Below are positions 42,235 to 51,101 of a stretch of DNA of 64,000 bases, one piece after another. The position numbers were made by a program, and so were the translations under genes. Source of the DNA: Myxococcales bacterium (lineage in GTDB: Bacteria; Myxococcota_A; Polyangia; Polyangiales; Houyiibacteriaceae); contig JAOTYL010000012.1 of the NCBI GenBank assembly GCA_029861865.1, positions 83,209 to 147,208 on the forward strand, read 5' to 3'. Position 1 is the stretch's first letter. The number at the start of each line of letters is the position of its first letter. The notes beneath the pieces are model-generated. The model ran no database searches. It was not told the DNA's origin and saw only the letters and a program-made list of their open reading frames with translations.

Positions 42235-44325
42235 CTATTTCTTCTTGGCGGCCTCGCGTTCGGCGACCTCAGCCTGGACCTTCTCGAGAATGTTGCGTGG
42301 CACCGGCGCGTAGTTGCTGAACTCCATCGAGAACTGGCCGCGACCCGACGTTGCCGAACGAAGATCGCCGATGTAACCAAACATCTCACTCAGAGGGACG
42401 TCGGCCTTGATACGAACACTGGTGTGCCCCTTTTCCTGCGAGCTGACGATGCCGCGTCGACGGTTGAGGTCACCGATGACGTCGCCCACGTTGGCGTCCG
42501 GCACGAAGACGTCGACTTTCATGATCGGCTCGAGGAGCTGCGGGCCTGCCTTCGACATGCTCTGACGAAAAGCCGCCTTCGCGGCGGTCTCGAATGCCAG
42601 TTGCGAGGAGTCGACCGGATGGAATGCCCCGTCGTTCAAGATCACTTTGAAGTCGAGCAGTGGGAACCCGCAGAGCGGTCCCGTCTCTTTCATGAGCTTA
42701 AAACCCTTCTCGACGGCTGGAATGAACTCCTTGGGAATCTTGCCGCCGATGATCTTCGACTCGAATACGAAGCCCTCACCAGGCTCGGACGGCTCGATGC
42801 GGTAGTCGATCTTGGCAAACTGACCGGAGCCACCGGTCTGCTTTTTGTGCGTGTAGCTGTCGTCGACGCCTTGGGTGACCGTCTCACGATAGGCCACCTG
42901 CGGGGCTCCCACGTTGACGTCGACACTATGGCTCCGGCGAAGAATGTCGACCTTGATGTCCAGATGGAGCTCGCCCATTCCCTTGAGGATCGTCTCGCCG
43001 GACTCTTGGTCGACCTCGACGTGGAAAGAAGGGTCCTCGGCAACCATCTTGCCGAGCGCAGTGCTGAGCTTCTCACTGGCGGCCTTGTCCTTCGTGCTCA
43101 CCGCAATCGAAATGACCGGGTCTGGGAACACCATCGGCTCGAGCGTCGCCGGCGCCTTTGCATCGGCCAGTGTATGCCCCGTGCGAACGTTTTTCAGACC
43201 GATCATCGCAATGATGTCGCCAGCCTGTGCTGAGTCGACGATGGTGCGGTCGTTGGCGTGCATCTCGACCATGCGACCGATGCGCTCGGTCTTGCCAGTC
43301 GCGGTGTCGACCAGCGTGTCGCCCTTGTTGATCGTGCCGGAGTAGACGCGGACGAAAGTAAGCGCCCCAAATCGGTCTTCCATGATCTTGAATGCGAGGG
43401 CGCGAACGGGCTTGGTCGCATCGACGACGGCGAACTCGCCAGTCTCGTGGCCTTCGAGGTCGATCTCGGGCTGCGGCGGAACCTCGGTGGGATCCGGAAG
43501 ATACGCGACGATGCCATCGAGCACCTGCTGCACTCCCTTGTTCTTGAAAGCCGAGCCGCAAAAGGTCGGGAAGAACGCGAGCTCCCGCGTGCCTTTGCGA
43601 ATACAGGCCTTGATCGTGTCGAGGTCGGGCTCGTTTCCTTCGAGGTACTGTTCCATCGCATCGTCGTCTTGTTCGACGGCGGTCTCGATCAGCTCGAATC
43701 GGTACTTCTCGACGAGCTCTTTCATGTCCTCAGGAACCTCCTGGATCTCGTACTTCTCCGGGTTACCTGACTCGTCCCAAACGTAGGCTTTCCGGGTTAG
43801 CAAATCGACGACGCCCACGAACTCTGCTTCCGACCCGATCGGCAGCACCATCACCAGAGGTTTCGCGTCCAACACCGACTCGACTTGGTCGACGACGCGG
43901 TAAAAATCGGCTCCCAAACGGTCGAGCTTGTTGATGAAGATCAGCCGAGCGACCTTGGAGTCGTTGGCATAACGCCAATTGGTCTCTGACTGCGGCTCCA
44001 CACCGCCCGAGCCGCAGAAGACTCCGACTCCGCCATCGAGCACCTTTAGCGAACGATAAACCTCGATCGTGAAGTCGACGTGTCCCGGCGTATCGATGAT
44101 GTTAAGTTGGTGATCATCCCAAAAGCAGGTCGTCGCCGCGGACTGGATCGTGATCCCTCGCTCTTGCTCCTGCTCCATGAAGTCGGTGGTCGCCGCACCG
44201 TCGTGCACTTCGCCGATTTTGTGAATCTTGCCGGTGAGCTTGAGGATGCGCTCGGTGGTCGTCGTCTTGCCCGCATCCACGTGGGCGAATATGCCGATGT
44301 TTCGATATTTGCTAAGGTCTTTCAT
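42235..44325 (-). CDS. fusA: Translation elongation factor G
   Basis: This 696-residue EF-G has intact GTPase motifs: [15 protein letters not shown] (P-loop) at about residue 14, the switch [14 protein letters not shown] (with catalytic His) at about 80, and NKLD at about 134. Domain IV keeps [18 protein letters not shown], and domain V follows. It drives translocation and, in some lineages, ribosome recycling. It stands alone here, not in the rpsL-rpsG-fusA-tuf operon, so it is either the spd-type EF-G known from spirochaetes, planctomycetes and deltaproteobacteria or a second copy. The upstream start region lacks a strong Shine-Dalgarno element. Confidence 0.95.
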   Translation of the reverse strand: MKDLSKYRNIGIFAHVDAGKTTTTERILKLTGKIHKIGEVHDGAATTDFMEQEQERGITIQSAATTCFWDDHQLNIIDTPGHVDFTIEVYRSLKVLDGGVGVFCGSGGVEPQSETNWRYANDSKVARLIFINKLDRLGADFYRVVDQVESVLDAKPLVMVLPIGSEAEFVGVVDLLTRKAYVWDESGNPEKYEIQEVPEDMKELVEKYRFELIETAVEQDDDAMEQYLEGNEPDLDTIKACIRKGTRELAFFPTFCGSAFKNKGVQQVLDGIVAYLPDPTEVPPQPEIDLEGHETGEFAVVDATKPVRALAFKIMEDRFGALTFVRVYSGTINKGDTLVDTATGKTERIGRMVEMHANDRTIVDSAQAGDIIAMIGLKNVRTGHTLADAKAPATLEPMVFPDPVISIAVSTKDKAASEKLSTALGKMVAEDPSFHVEVDQESGETILKGMGELHLDIKVDILRRSHSVDVNVGAPQVAYRETVTQGVDDSYTHKKQTGGSGQFAKIDYRIEPSEPGEGFVFESKIIGGKIPKEFIPAVEKGFKLMKETGPLCGFPLLDFKVILNDGAFHPVDSSQLAFETAAKAAFRQSMSKAGPQLLEPIMKVDVFVPDANVGDVIGDLNRRRGIVSSQEKGHTSVRIKADVPLSEMFGYIGDLRSATSGRGQFSMEFSNYAPVPRNILEKVQAEVAEREAAKKK

Positions 44326-44447
44326 CGTTTTGCTCGTGCGTTTGCGCGATTTGCCACCCGCCGGCTAGCCGCGAATTCAGGGGCGCGCAACCCACGGATA
44401 GCAGGCGGACCGAATTCCGTGCAGAAACATGCCTTCGAGGAGCACTC

Positions 44448-45407
44448 ATGGCCTACATCGATATCTTCAACGGGGACGCCGATGGGATTTGCGCGCTCAC
44501 CCAGCTCCGTAATGCCGAGCCTGTTCAGAGCACCCTCGTCACTGGGGTGAAACGCGATATCGCCCTCGTCGCAAAGGCTGAGGTAGCCGAAGGGGACAGA
44601 ATGACGGTGCTCGATGTGAGCTTCGACAAGAACCGTGAAGGGGTCGTCGAGGCACTTCAGGCTGGAGCCGAGATCTTCTACGTCGATCATCACTTTGCAG
44701 GTCACATCCCTGCCGACGACAGGCTCACCACGATCATCGATACCGATCCAAGCGTGTGCACGAGCCTCCTCGTCAATGGGCACCTCCGGGGAAAGTACGT
44801 CGAGTGGGCGGTCACCGGAGCCTTCGGGGACAATCTCAGGGCGACCGCACACGCTCTCGCCAAGCCCCTCGGCCTCTCCGAAGAGCGCGTGACACTTCTA
44901 GAGACGCTCGGGATCTGCATCAACTACAACGGATACGGTTCCTCGCTCCGAGACTTGCACTTCGCCCCAGCCGAGCTGTTCGAGCTCGTTAGTCCTCATC
45001 CGACACCCTTCGCTTTTGTCGAAGAGGCGCCTGAGACGTTCGACAAGCTCCAATCTGGGTATCGAAACGACATGGCTTTGGCCGGAGCGGTCAAGCCCGT
45101 TCGCGCATCAGATAAGACCGCCCTGTTCATCCTCCCCGATGAACCCTGGGCGCGTCGGGTCTCGGGCGTATACAGCAACGCCCTGGCGAATGCATGGCCG
45201 GGGAGAGCACACGCAGTGCTCACCGAACGTGCAGACGGCACCTATCTGGTGAGTGTGCGCGCACCGCTCGAAGACAAACGCGGCGCCGATGAGCTCTGTC
45301 GAAAATTTCCGACCGGTGGCGGACGCGCCGCGGCAGCCGGCATCAATGCCCTCCCCGACGATCAGTTGGACGCTTTCATCGATGCTCTCGAAGCTTCGTA
45401 TCGCTGA
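44448..45407 (+). CDS. DHH-family phosphoesterase
   Basis: This 319-residue protein of the DHH superfamily shows FNGDADGICAL near the N-terminus, the Asp-rich metal motif, and FYVDHHFAG at about residue 78, the DHH box. The C-terminal DHHA1-type segment is FPTGGGRAAAAGINAL, with the nucleotide-binding glycines. Relatives include RecJ, nanoRNase and cyclic dinucleotide phosphodiesterases; this one is too short for RecJ, and the substrate is uncertain. GAGGAG lies seven bases before the ATG. It is divergent from fusA by 122 bp. Confidence 0.85.
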   Translation: MAYIDIFNGDADGICALTQLRNAEPVQSTLVTGVKRDIALVAKAEVAEGDRMTVLDVSFDKNREGVVEALQAGAEIFYVDHHFAGHIPADDRLTTIIDTDPSVCTSLLVNGHLRGKYVEWAVTGAFGDNLRATAHALAKPLGLSEERVTLLETLGICINYNGYGSSLRDLHFAPAELFELVSPHPTPFAFVEEAPETFDKLQSGYRNDMALAGAVKPVRASDKTALFILPDEPWARRVSGVYSNALANAWPGRAHAVLTERADGTYLVSVRAPLEDKRGADELCRKFPTGGGRAAAAGINALPDDQLDAFIDALEASYR

Positions 45408-45415
45408 AGCGCGCG

Positions 45416-46417
45416 CTATTGCGGCAGCATATCGTGTTGTTCGTACCAGGCGATCGCATCGTGAATCGTATCGCCGAGCGGTCGGAAGCTGGCGCTCAGC
45501 TCGCGCTCCGCCTTAGCCGAGCTGACGTTGTGCTTCTCCGACATCGTTCGCACGCCGGCGAGGTTGGCTGCCGCCCGACCCCCGGTCAGTGAAGCCCAGA
45601 CTTCGCTCATGTATGCGTAGCCAATAGCCAACCAGGAAGGCAAGTTCCCTTTGGGCGCCGGCTTGCCGGTCTCGCGCGCGATCAGGTCCACCACTTCGCG
45701 AAGCGAATGGTAGCGTCCACCGACGATGAAACGTTCCCCGTGCGGCTTGCCCACTGCACGCACCATGGCGGCTGCGACGTCCCGTGCGTCGACCAAAGTC
45801 GAGCCGCCATCGGGCACGGCTGGAACCTTCCCGTCTAGAAAGTCGAACACGATTTGGCCCGCACCGGTCGGGCCGGCGTCACCCGGCCCCCACATCCATC
45901 CTGGAAGGATTTGAATGACCGCCATCCCATTGGGCGGTTGATAGGCCCGGATCTTGGCATCACCATCGACCTTGCTCTTGAAGTAGAGGTTGCGGAGCTG
46001 CTTCGGTGAGGGAGGGGTCTCTTCGTCGCCGGGTTCACCATTTTCGTGTTTGCCGATCGTACCGGCCGAGCTCGTATGGATGAAGGTCTTACGGCCTCGG
46101 GCATCAGACGCCGCCATCAATTCGAGTGTGGCGGTTACGTTGATCGCTTCGAGCTTCGCCAGATGATCGCCCTTACCGTAGTACTCGCGGAAATATGCCG
46201 CGGTGTGAAAAACGACGTCGCAGCCGGTGAGATGCTCGGCAAATCCGTCGATGTCTTCGATGTCCCCAACCACGCGGATGGCCGCCGTGTCTCCCAACAT
46301 GCGCTCGAACTTTTCGGCTGAGCGCGTCAGCCCGATGACTTCATGCCCTTCGGCGAGAAGCTGCCGCACGAGATTGTTGCCCAAGAGCCCCGTCGATCCG
46401 GTCACAAACGCCTTCAT
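45416..46417 (-). CDS. NAD(P)-dependent epimerase/dehydratase (extended SDR)
   Basis: This 333-residue extended short-chain dehydrogenase begins MKAFVTGSTGLLGNNLVRQLL, with GxxGxxG for cofactor binding. The catalytic triad appears as HTSSAGTIG (Ser) and YFKSK (Tyr-x3-Lys), at about residues 117 and 145. The sequence fits dihydroflavonol 4-reductase/3beta-HSD-like members, which reduce ketones on sterols, flavonoids or sugars. Substrate unknown. Its ATG is 3 bp after the stop of the second EF-G gene, on the same strand, so they may share a transcript. Confidence 0.86.
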   Translation of the reverse strand: MKAFVTGSTGLLGNNLVRQLLAEGHEVIGLTRSAEKFERMLGDTAAIRVVGDIEDIDGFAEHLTGCDVVFHTAAYFREYYGKGDHLAKLEAINVTATLELMAASDARGRKTFIHTSSAGTIGKHENGEPGDEETPPSPKQLRNLYFKSKVDGDAKIRAYQPPNGMAVIQILPGWMWGPGDAGPTGAGQIVFDFLDGKVPAVPDGGSTLVDARDVAAAMVRAVGKPHGERFIVGGRYHSLREVVDLIARETGKPAPKGNLPSWLAIGYAYMSEVWASLTGGRAAANLAGVRTMSEKHNVSSAKAERELSASFRPLGDTIHDAIAWYEQHDMLPQ

Positions 46418-46419
46418 CG

Positions 46420-48450
46420 CTAGCGTCCGTTGAACTTGGAGGCGAGCTCTTCAGCCACGCGCGCCGGCACGGGGTCGTAGTGACTGAGCTCCATCGTGTA
46501 GCTTCCCCGCCCCCTCGTCATGCTCTTTAGAGCAGGCTCGTATTCCATCACTTCAGCGAGCGGCACCGACGCCTTCACTACCGTCGTTCCGCTGCTCATC
46601 ACATCCGTACCATAGACCTTGCCACGGCGGCTCGAGAGGTCCCCGGTGATCGATCCGACCGTGTCGCCCGGCGTCGTGACTTCAATGCTGACGATCGGCT
46701 CGAGGATCGCTGGATTAGCCTTGAGGAATGCGTCCTTGAAGGCGAACTTCCCAGCGGTCTTGAAGGCGATTTCCTTACTGTCGACGGAATGCGTCTTACC
46801 GTCGTACACGGTCACCCGAACGTCTTCTACCGGATAACCAGCGGCGATCCCCTGCCCCATGATGTCCCGAATGCCCTTCTCGATGGCGGCCATGAACCCT
46901 TTCGGGATGACCCCGCCGACGATCTTGTCGACGAACTCGAACCCTGAACCACGTTCCAACGGCTCGATACGCAGATATACCTCGCCGAACTGCCCGGCCC
47001 CGCCGCTTTGCTTCTTGTGACGGTAGTGACCTTCAGCGCGGCCGAGAATAGTCTCGCGATATGCGATCTTGGGGGGCTTGGCTTCGACCTCGACCCCGTG
47101 ATTCTTGATCCGCTCGAGCACGAGGTTCAAATGCATTTGGCCAAGGCCATGAATGATCAGCTCGTGCGTATCGGGGTCGAAGTTGGCGGCGAACGTGGGG
47201 TCTTCTTCTCGAATCCGCGCAAGCACTTCTGCGATTTTGGTTTCATCTCCGCGCGCCTTAGGCACGACGGCCAGCGCGTGCAGCGGCGTGGGATACGGGA
47301 GTGATTTGTGGTGCACGTGGTCGAGTGAATGGTCGTCGTGCAAGACATCGCCGAGATGGAGGTCGTCGATCTTGGCGACTGCACCCATGTCGCCCGCGAT
47401 GATCTCCTTGGTTTCAGTGCGTTCCTTGCCTTGAAGCTGAAAGATGTGGCTCAACCGAATTGGTTTCTTGCCGTCGCCGATCAACACCTGCTCGCCGCTT
47501 TTCATCGTGCCCTGGTACACCCGAAAAAAGCAGAGCTTGCCGAGGTAGGGGTCCGTCGTGACGTGAAACACGTGGGCGAGCAGCGGCTTCTCGGGGTCGT
47601 CCTCATACCGGAACGCGGTCTCGTCCTCTCCATCGCCCATGAAAAAAGGGCGGGGATTGCCCTCCGGCGGGCTAGGGAAGTGCCGCACGATCACATCGAG
47701 GAGGGCCTCGACCCCGGCTCCGCTCACGGCATCGGTAAAGCAGATCGGAACCACATGGCCTTGGTCCATCGCGCGCTCGAACGGTTCGTGAAGCGCCTCG
47801 TAGTTCGGCTCTTCGCCTTCGAGGTATCGCTCCATCAGGTCATCGTCAGTCTCGACGATTTGATCCAGTAGCTCAGTGTGAAAGCCCCCGACGGGGCCAA
47901 GGTCGCTTTCTCCCTCGCCGTTCAGCAGGCAATCCACCACCGCGCTCCCGTTGTCCGTGGGTAGATTGATCGGGAGGCACCCGCGCCCGAAGATCTCTTT
48001 CAACTCGCTTAGAAAAGGCGCGAGGCTGGAAACGCCCTCGCTTATTCGATTCGCGACGATCGCTATAGGCAGATCGAGCTCGTGCGCCAACTTCACGAGC
48101 CGCCGGCTCATGCTATCGACTCCAATCTCGGGGTCCATCACGAGCACCATAGTCTCGGCTGCAGGAAGACATGCAATCGCTTGCCCGACGAAGTCTGGCG
48201 CTCCCGGGAGATCGAGTATGTTGATTCGTTTTCCTTGATGCGTGGCGTGAAGAAGCGCCGAATACACCGAGTGCTGATGATCTTGCTCTTCTTTTTCGAA
48301 GTCGCTCGCGCACGTGCCCGACTCGACCGTCCCCTGGCGAGTGGTTTCACCAGCTTTGAACAGCAAAGCTTCGGCAAGTGTGGTCTTGCCCGTAGACCGC
48401 CGACCGGCGAGTAGGACGTTGTGAATGTCGGCTGTCCCGTATTCGACCAT
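46420..48450 (-). CDS. EF-G-like protein with degenerate GTPase motifs
   Basis: This 676-residue paralogue has the EF-G domain order. The P-loop is present (AGRRSTGKTTLAE). The switch II motif, however, reads DLPGAPDF: the catalytic His of DTPGH is replaced by Ala. The guanine-specificity motif NKxD is NRIS. Domain IV is well kept (HKKQSGGAGQFGEVYLRI), as is domain V (RGRGSYTMELSHYDPVP). It belongs to the EF-G-like class found beside a normal EF-G in several phyla; it may bind nucleotide poorly or hydrolyse slowly. The ATG at 48450 starts MVEYGTADIHNVLLAG; the 48495 codon adds only a weak extension. Confidence 0.88.
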   Translation of the reverse strand: MVEYGTADIHNVLLAGRRSTGKTTLAEALLFKAGETTRQGTVESGTCASDFEKEEQDHQHSVYSALLHATHQGKRINILDLPGAPDFVGQAIACLPAAETMVLVMDPEIGVDSMSRRLVKLAHELDLPIAIVANRISEGVSSLAPFLSELKEIFGRGCLPINLPTDNGSAVVDCLLNGEGESDLGPVGGFHTELLDQIVETDDDLMERYLEGEEPNYEALHEPFERAMDQGHVVPICFTDAVSGAGVEALLDVIVRHFPSPPEGNPRPFFMGDGEDETAFRYEDDPEKPLLAHVFHVTTDPYLGKLCFFRVYQGTMKSGEQVLIGDGKKPIRLSHIFQLQGKERTETKEIIAGDMGAVAKIDDLHLGDVLHDDHSLDHVHHKSLPYPTPLHALAVVPKARGDETKIAEVLARIREEDPTFAANFDPDTHELIIHGLGQMHLNLVLERIKNHGVEVEAKPPKIAYRETILGRAEGHYRHKKQSGGAGQFGEVYLRIEPLERGSGFEFVDKIVGGVIPKGFMAAIEKGIRDIMGQGIAAGYPVEDVRVTVYDGKTHSVDSKEIAFKTAGKFAFKDAFLKANPAILEPIVSIEVTTPGDTVGSITGDLSSRRGKVYGTDVMSSGTTVVKASVPLAEVMEYEPALKSMTRGRGSYTMELSHYDPVPARVAEELASKFNGR

Positions 48451-48710
48451 CGACCCAGATAGAAATAGAAAGGCACGCCAAACTGCAAGCATCATCGTAC
48501 CTTGCCCTTAAATCCTTGTGATCTCGCGGACTCAGGGGCCATCGTCTTGGACACTCAGACCGATCGGCGCGCCACCCTGCCCGACTCAGATGGCGCTTGC
48601 CGCCTTAGTTTGGCCGGCAGTAGCCTTGCGATGCCTGGAATCAAGCAGAGATTGGACGGTGGTCTCTGGGTGCTCTGCCTGTCCGAGCGGTAAGGTTTGC
48701 CCTTAGCTGA

Positions 48711-50105
48711 ATGGTAGGTGACTTTTTGGAAAACGTTACTTCCACGGAACGGGACGTCGTAGGCGAAGCAAACAGGCTTCGTCAGCGGATGCTCAATGCG
48801 TCGTTGCTCGTCGCAGTCGTCGTGGGCGGCCTGGGGTTCGTCCGAACCCTCGTCGACGCAATCGAGCTCGAGGCATGGGGAGTGGCGGGGCTTTCAGTCT
48901 TTCTTTATGGCAGCGTCGTCGCCCTGCTCTTGGCAAGACGTCTGTCTTATAAGTTACGCGCTCTCGGTTTCCTCGGGCTACTTTTCGTAGCCGGTGTCTT
49001 TTCGTTGCTTGCAGTGGGCTATCTTGCCGCTCCCGTCCTGGTCTTGGTGTCCCAGAACGTGCTCGCTTCCGTGTTCTTTGGTCGTAGAGCTACCTGGATC
49101 GCGCTTGGAGCCAATCTAGTCGCGCTACTCGCCGTAGGGACTCTGTTGTCGAGCGGCATCTTGACGGTCGAGACGACCACCTTCTACGACCCCACCGACT
49201 TCGGCCATTGGGTGCGCGTTATCACCCTTTTTGCTCTGTTTTGCGGCATCGCAGTGGTCAGCGTCAACGTCCTTACGAGTCACCTGGACGAGAACCTCCA
49301 AGACCAGGCCGAGCTCGTCGAGAACCTGAAAGGCGCGATGCAATTGCGCGACGATGCGGAACGGCAACGACTCGAAGCCGAGGCGCGTCTTCGACACAAT
49401 CAGAAGATCGAAGCACTGGGCCATCTCGCGGGTGGCGTCGCCCATGACTTCAACAACACGCTGACGGTGGTCTCCAGCAGAGCCGAACTTCTTCGCACGA
49501 ACAACTTGACTCCGTCGGAAGTGAAGAAAGTCGCAAACCAGATTGAAGATGCCGCGCATGGCGCCGCCGAAATGATCCACCAGCTTCTCACCTTCGCACG
49601 AAAGACCCCGCTGCAACCCGAGTACGTTTCCGCGAACGAGATCGCGTCGACGACCGCGCTGATGCTGGAACACGCTTTGCCCCCCGAGATCACCCTCAGA
49701 GTCACGCCACTGCCCGGCAATGCCGTCGTACACGTGGATCCAGCGGAGCTCCAGAAAGCGCTGCTCAACCTCGCCATCAATGCACGAGACAGCATGCCCG
49801 ACGGCGGCAGTTTGGAGGTACGCTTGCGCCAAGAGGAGCGAGGCTCGAAGTCGTTTGTCGCATTCGAGGTCAAGGACACTGGGACAGGGATGGACAGCGA
49901 CATCGCGGCGCGCGCCTTCGAGCCCTTCTTCACAACGAAAGAGACCGGCCAGGGGACAGGATTGGGTCTCGCGGCCGTCGATGCCTTCGCTCAATCGAGT
50001 GGCGGCTTCGCCCGGATGCAGACCCGGCTCAACCAAGGGACCACGGTAGGCATCTATCTCCCCGCGGTCGAACGCGGCGAGTCCGCTCACCCGATCGCCT
50101 CATGA
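48711..50105 (+). CDS. Membrane-bound sensor histidine kinase
   Basis: This 464-residue kinase has about six hydrophobic helices in residues 25-185. A coiled segment follows, then the HisKA H-box GGVAHDFNNTLTVV (about residue 240) and the ATPase motifs: N-box NLAINARDSMP, G1 DTGTGMD, F-box FEPFFTTK, and G2 GTGLGLA. This H-box type (HDFNN) is common in myxobacterial hybrid kinases, but no receiver domain is fused and no response regulator gene lies beside it, so it is an orphan. The sensed signal is unknown; the membrane part is MASE-like. The start ATG at 48711 lacks a good Shine-Dalgarno element. Confidence 0.88.
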   Translation: MVGDFLENVTSTERDVVGEANRLRQRMLNASLLVAVVVGGLGFVRTLVDAIELEAWGVAGLSVFLYGSVVALLLARRLSYKLRALGFLGLLFVAGVFSLLAVGYLAAPVLVLVSQNVLASVFFGRRATWIALGANLVALLAVGTLLSSGILTVETTTFYDPTDFGHWVRVITLFALFCGIAVVSVNVLTSHLDENLQDQAELVENLKGAMQLRDDAERQRLEAEARLRHNQKIEALGHLAGGVAHDFNNTLTVVSSRAELLRTNNLTPSEVKKVANQIEDAAHGAAEMIHQLLTFARKTPLQPEYVSANEIASTTALMLEHALPPEITLRVTPLPGNAVVHVDPAELQKALLNLAINARDSMPDGGSLEVRLRQEERGSKSFVAFEVKDTGTGMDSDIAARAFEPFFTTKETGQGTGLGLAAVDAFAQSSGGFARMQTRLNQGTTVGIYLPAVERGESAHPIAS

Positions 50106-50110
50106 GCTGA

Positions 50111-51061
50111 TCAATCGTGCCCGTGTTTGAACGGGAAGACCATCTGGGTGAGGAAGTGGTCCGGGTACTCCTCGACGTGCGCGAAGCCGAGCGGGATATC
50201 CCGCCCCGAGCCCGGCCAGTACACCGTTCCAAATATCCAGTCCCAAACGCTGAGGCTAAGGCCGTAGTTTGCACCGTAGCGCCTCGGCATCTCTTTGGCG
50301 TGGTGCCAGATGTGCATCTGGGGTGAGTTGAAGATGTAGCGCAGCGGCCCGATCGGCGGCCGAAAGTTCGCGTGATTGATGTGCCCGATCGCGAGGGCGA
50401 TCATGTCGATCGCGAAGAACTCTTGGAGGCCGAACCCGATCATCGCGAGCGGCAGGTATTGGATGGTTCGGTAGACGATGGTTTCCATCCAGTGGTAACG
50501 AAGATGGGCCGAAAAACCCATCTGCTCGACCGAGTGATGTACCTTGTGGAAGTCCCAAAGCCGTGGGACTCGATGGAGCAACCGGTGAATCCAGTATTGG
50601 ATGAAGTCGCGCAGCACGAACATGAGCAATAGCTGGAGCGCGATCGGGAGCACCGAGACATCGATCCAGGCGAGGCTCTCGAGCCCGATCGCCCGGCGCA
50701 GGTCGGCAAAAGCCTCGACGACGACATTCGACACGGCGTTGTAAGCGACGAGCCAGAACAGAAAGAAATTGAAGAACATGTAGAAGCCATCGAGCCAGAA
50801 GTCTTTGCGAACTCGTGGCTGATTCTTCCGCCATGGAAAGATGAGCTCGAGCGCATAGACGACCACCGAAACCAGGATCAAACCGTAGAAGTAGCTGCGC
50901 CAGCTGGGCTCGGTGATCTCGTTCCAGAGGTACCGCCCGTAGTCTCCAAAAGACCGGAGGAATATCGTCTTGTAGTGCTCCAACGTCCCGATCTCTAGCG
51001 CCCTGCGGCGCGGCAACAACTCGACTGCTGCGGCCCTTGACCGAAGAGAACCCATCCCCAA
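50111..51061 (-). CDS. Sterol desaturase/fatty acid hydroxylase family protein
   Basis: This 316-residue membrane di-iron protein has the histidine clusters of the family: HRLLHR at about residue 155, HKVHHSVEQMGFSAHLRYHW at about 166, and HIWHHAKE near residue 252. Four to five helices flank them. Such enzymes hydroxylate or desaturate sterols, carotenoids or fatty acids. A second gene of related chemistry (33353-34306) is elsewhere in the window. It is divergent from the asparagine synthetase gene, with 40 bp between starts. Confidence 0.9.
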   Translation of the reverse strand: MGMGSLRSRAAAVELLPRRRALEIGTLEHYKTIFLRSFGDYGRYLWNEITEPSWRSYFYGLILVSVVVYALELIFPWRKNQPRVRKDFWLDGFYMFFNFFLFWLVAYNAVSNVVVEAFADLRRAIGLESLAWIDVSVLPIALQLLLMFVLRDFIQYWIHRLLHRVPRLWDFHKVHHSVEQMGFSAHLRYHWMETIVYRTIQYLPLAMIGFGLQEFFAIDMIALAIGHINHANFRPPIGPLRYIFNSPQMHIWHHAKEMPRRYGANYGLSLSVWDWIFGTVYWPGSGRDIPLGFAHVEEYPDHFLTQMVFPFKHGHD

Positions 51062-51101
51062 CGATCCGCCTCACTCCGAGGGTCGCGAAAGGGAATTTTT
51101 G

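Noticed and set aside
48502..48693. Short open frame (63 codons) in the gap between the second EF-G and the histidine kinase
   Set aside because: No ribosome site, no family, and a composition like random GC-rich DNA; I see nothing convincing in this 260-bp gap.
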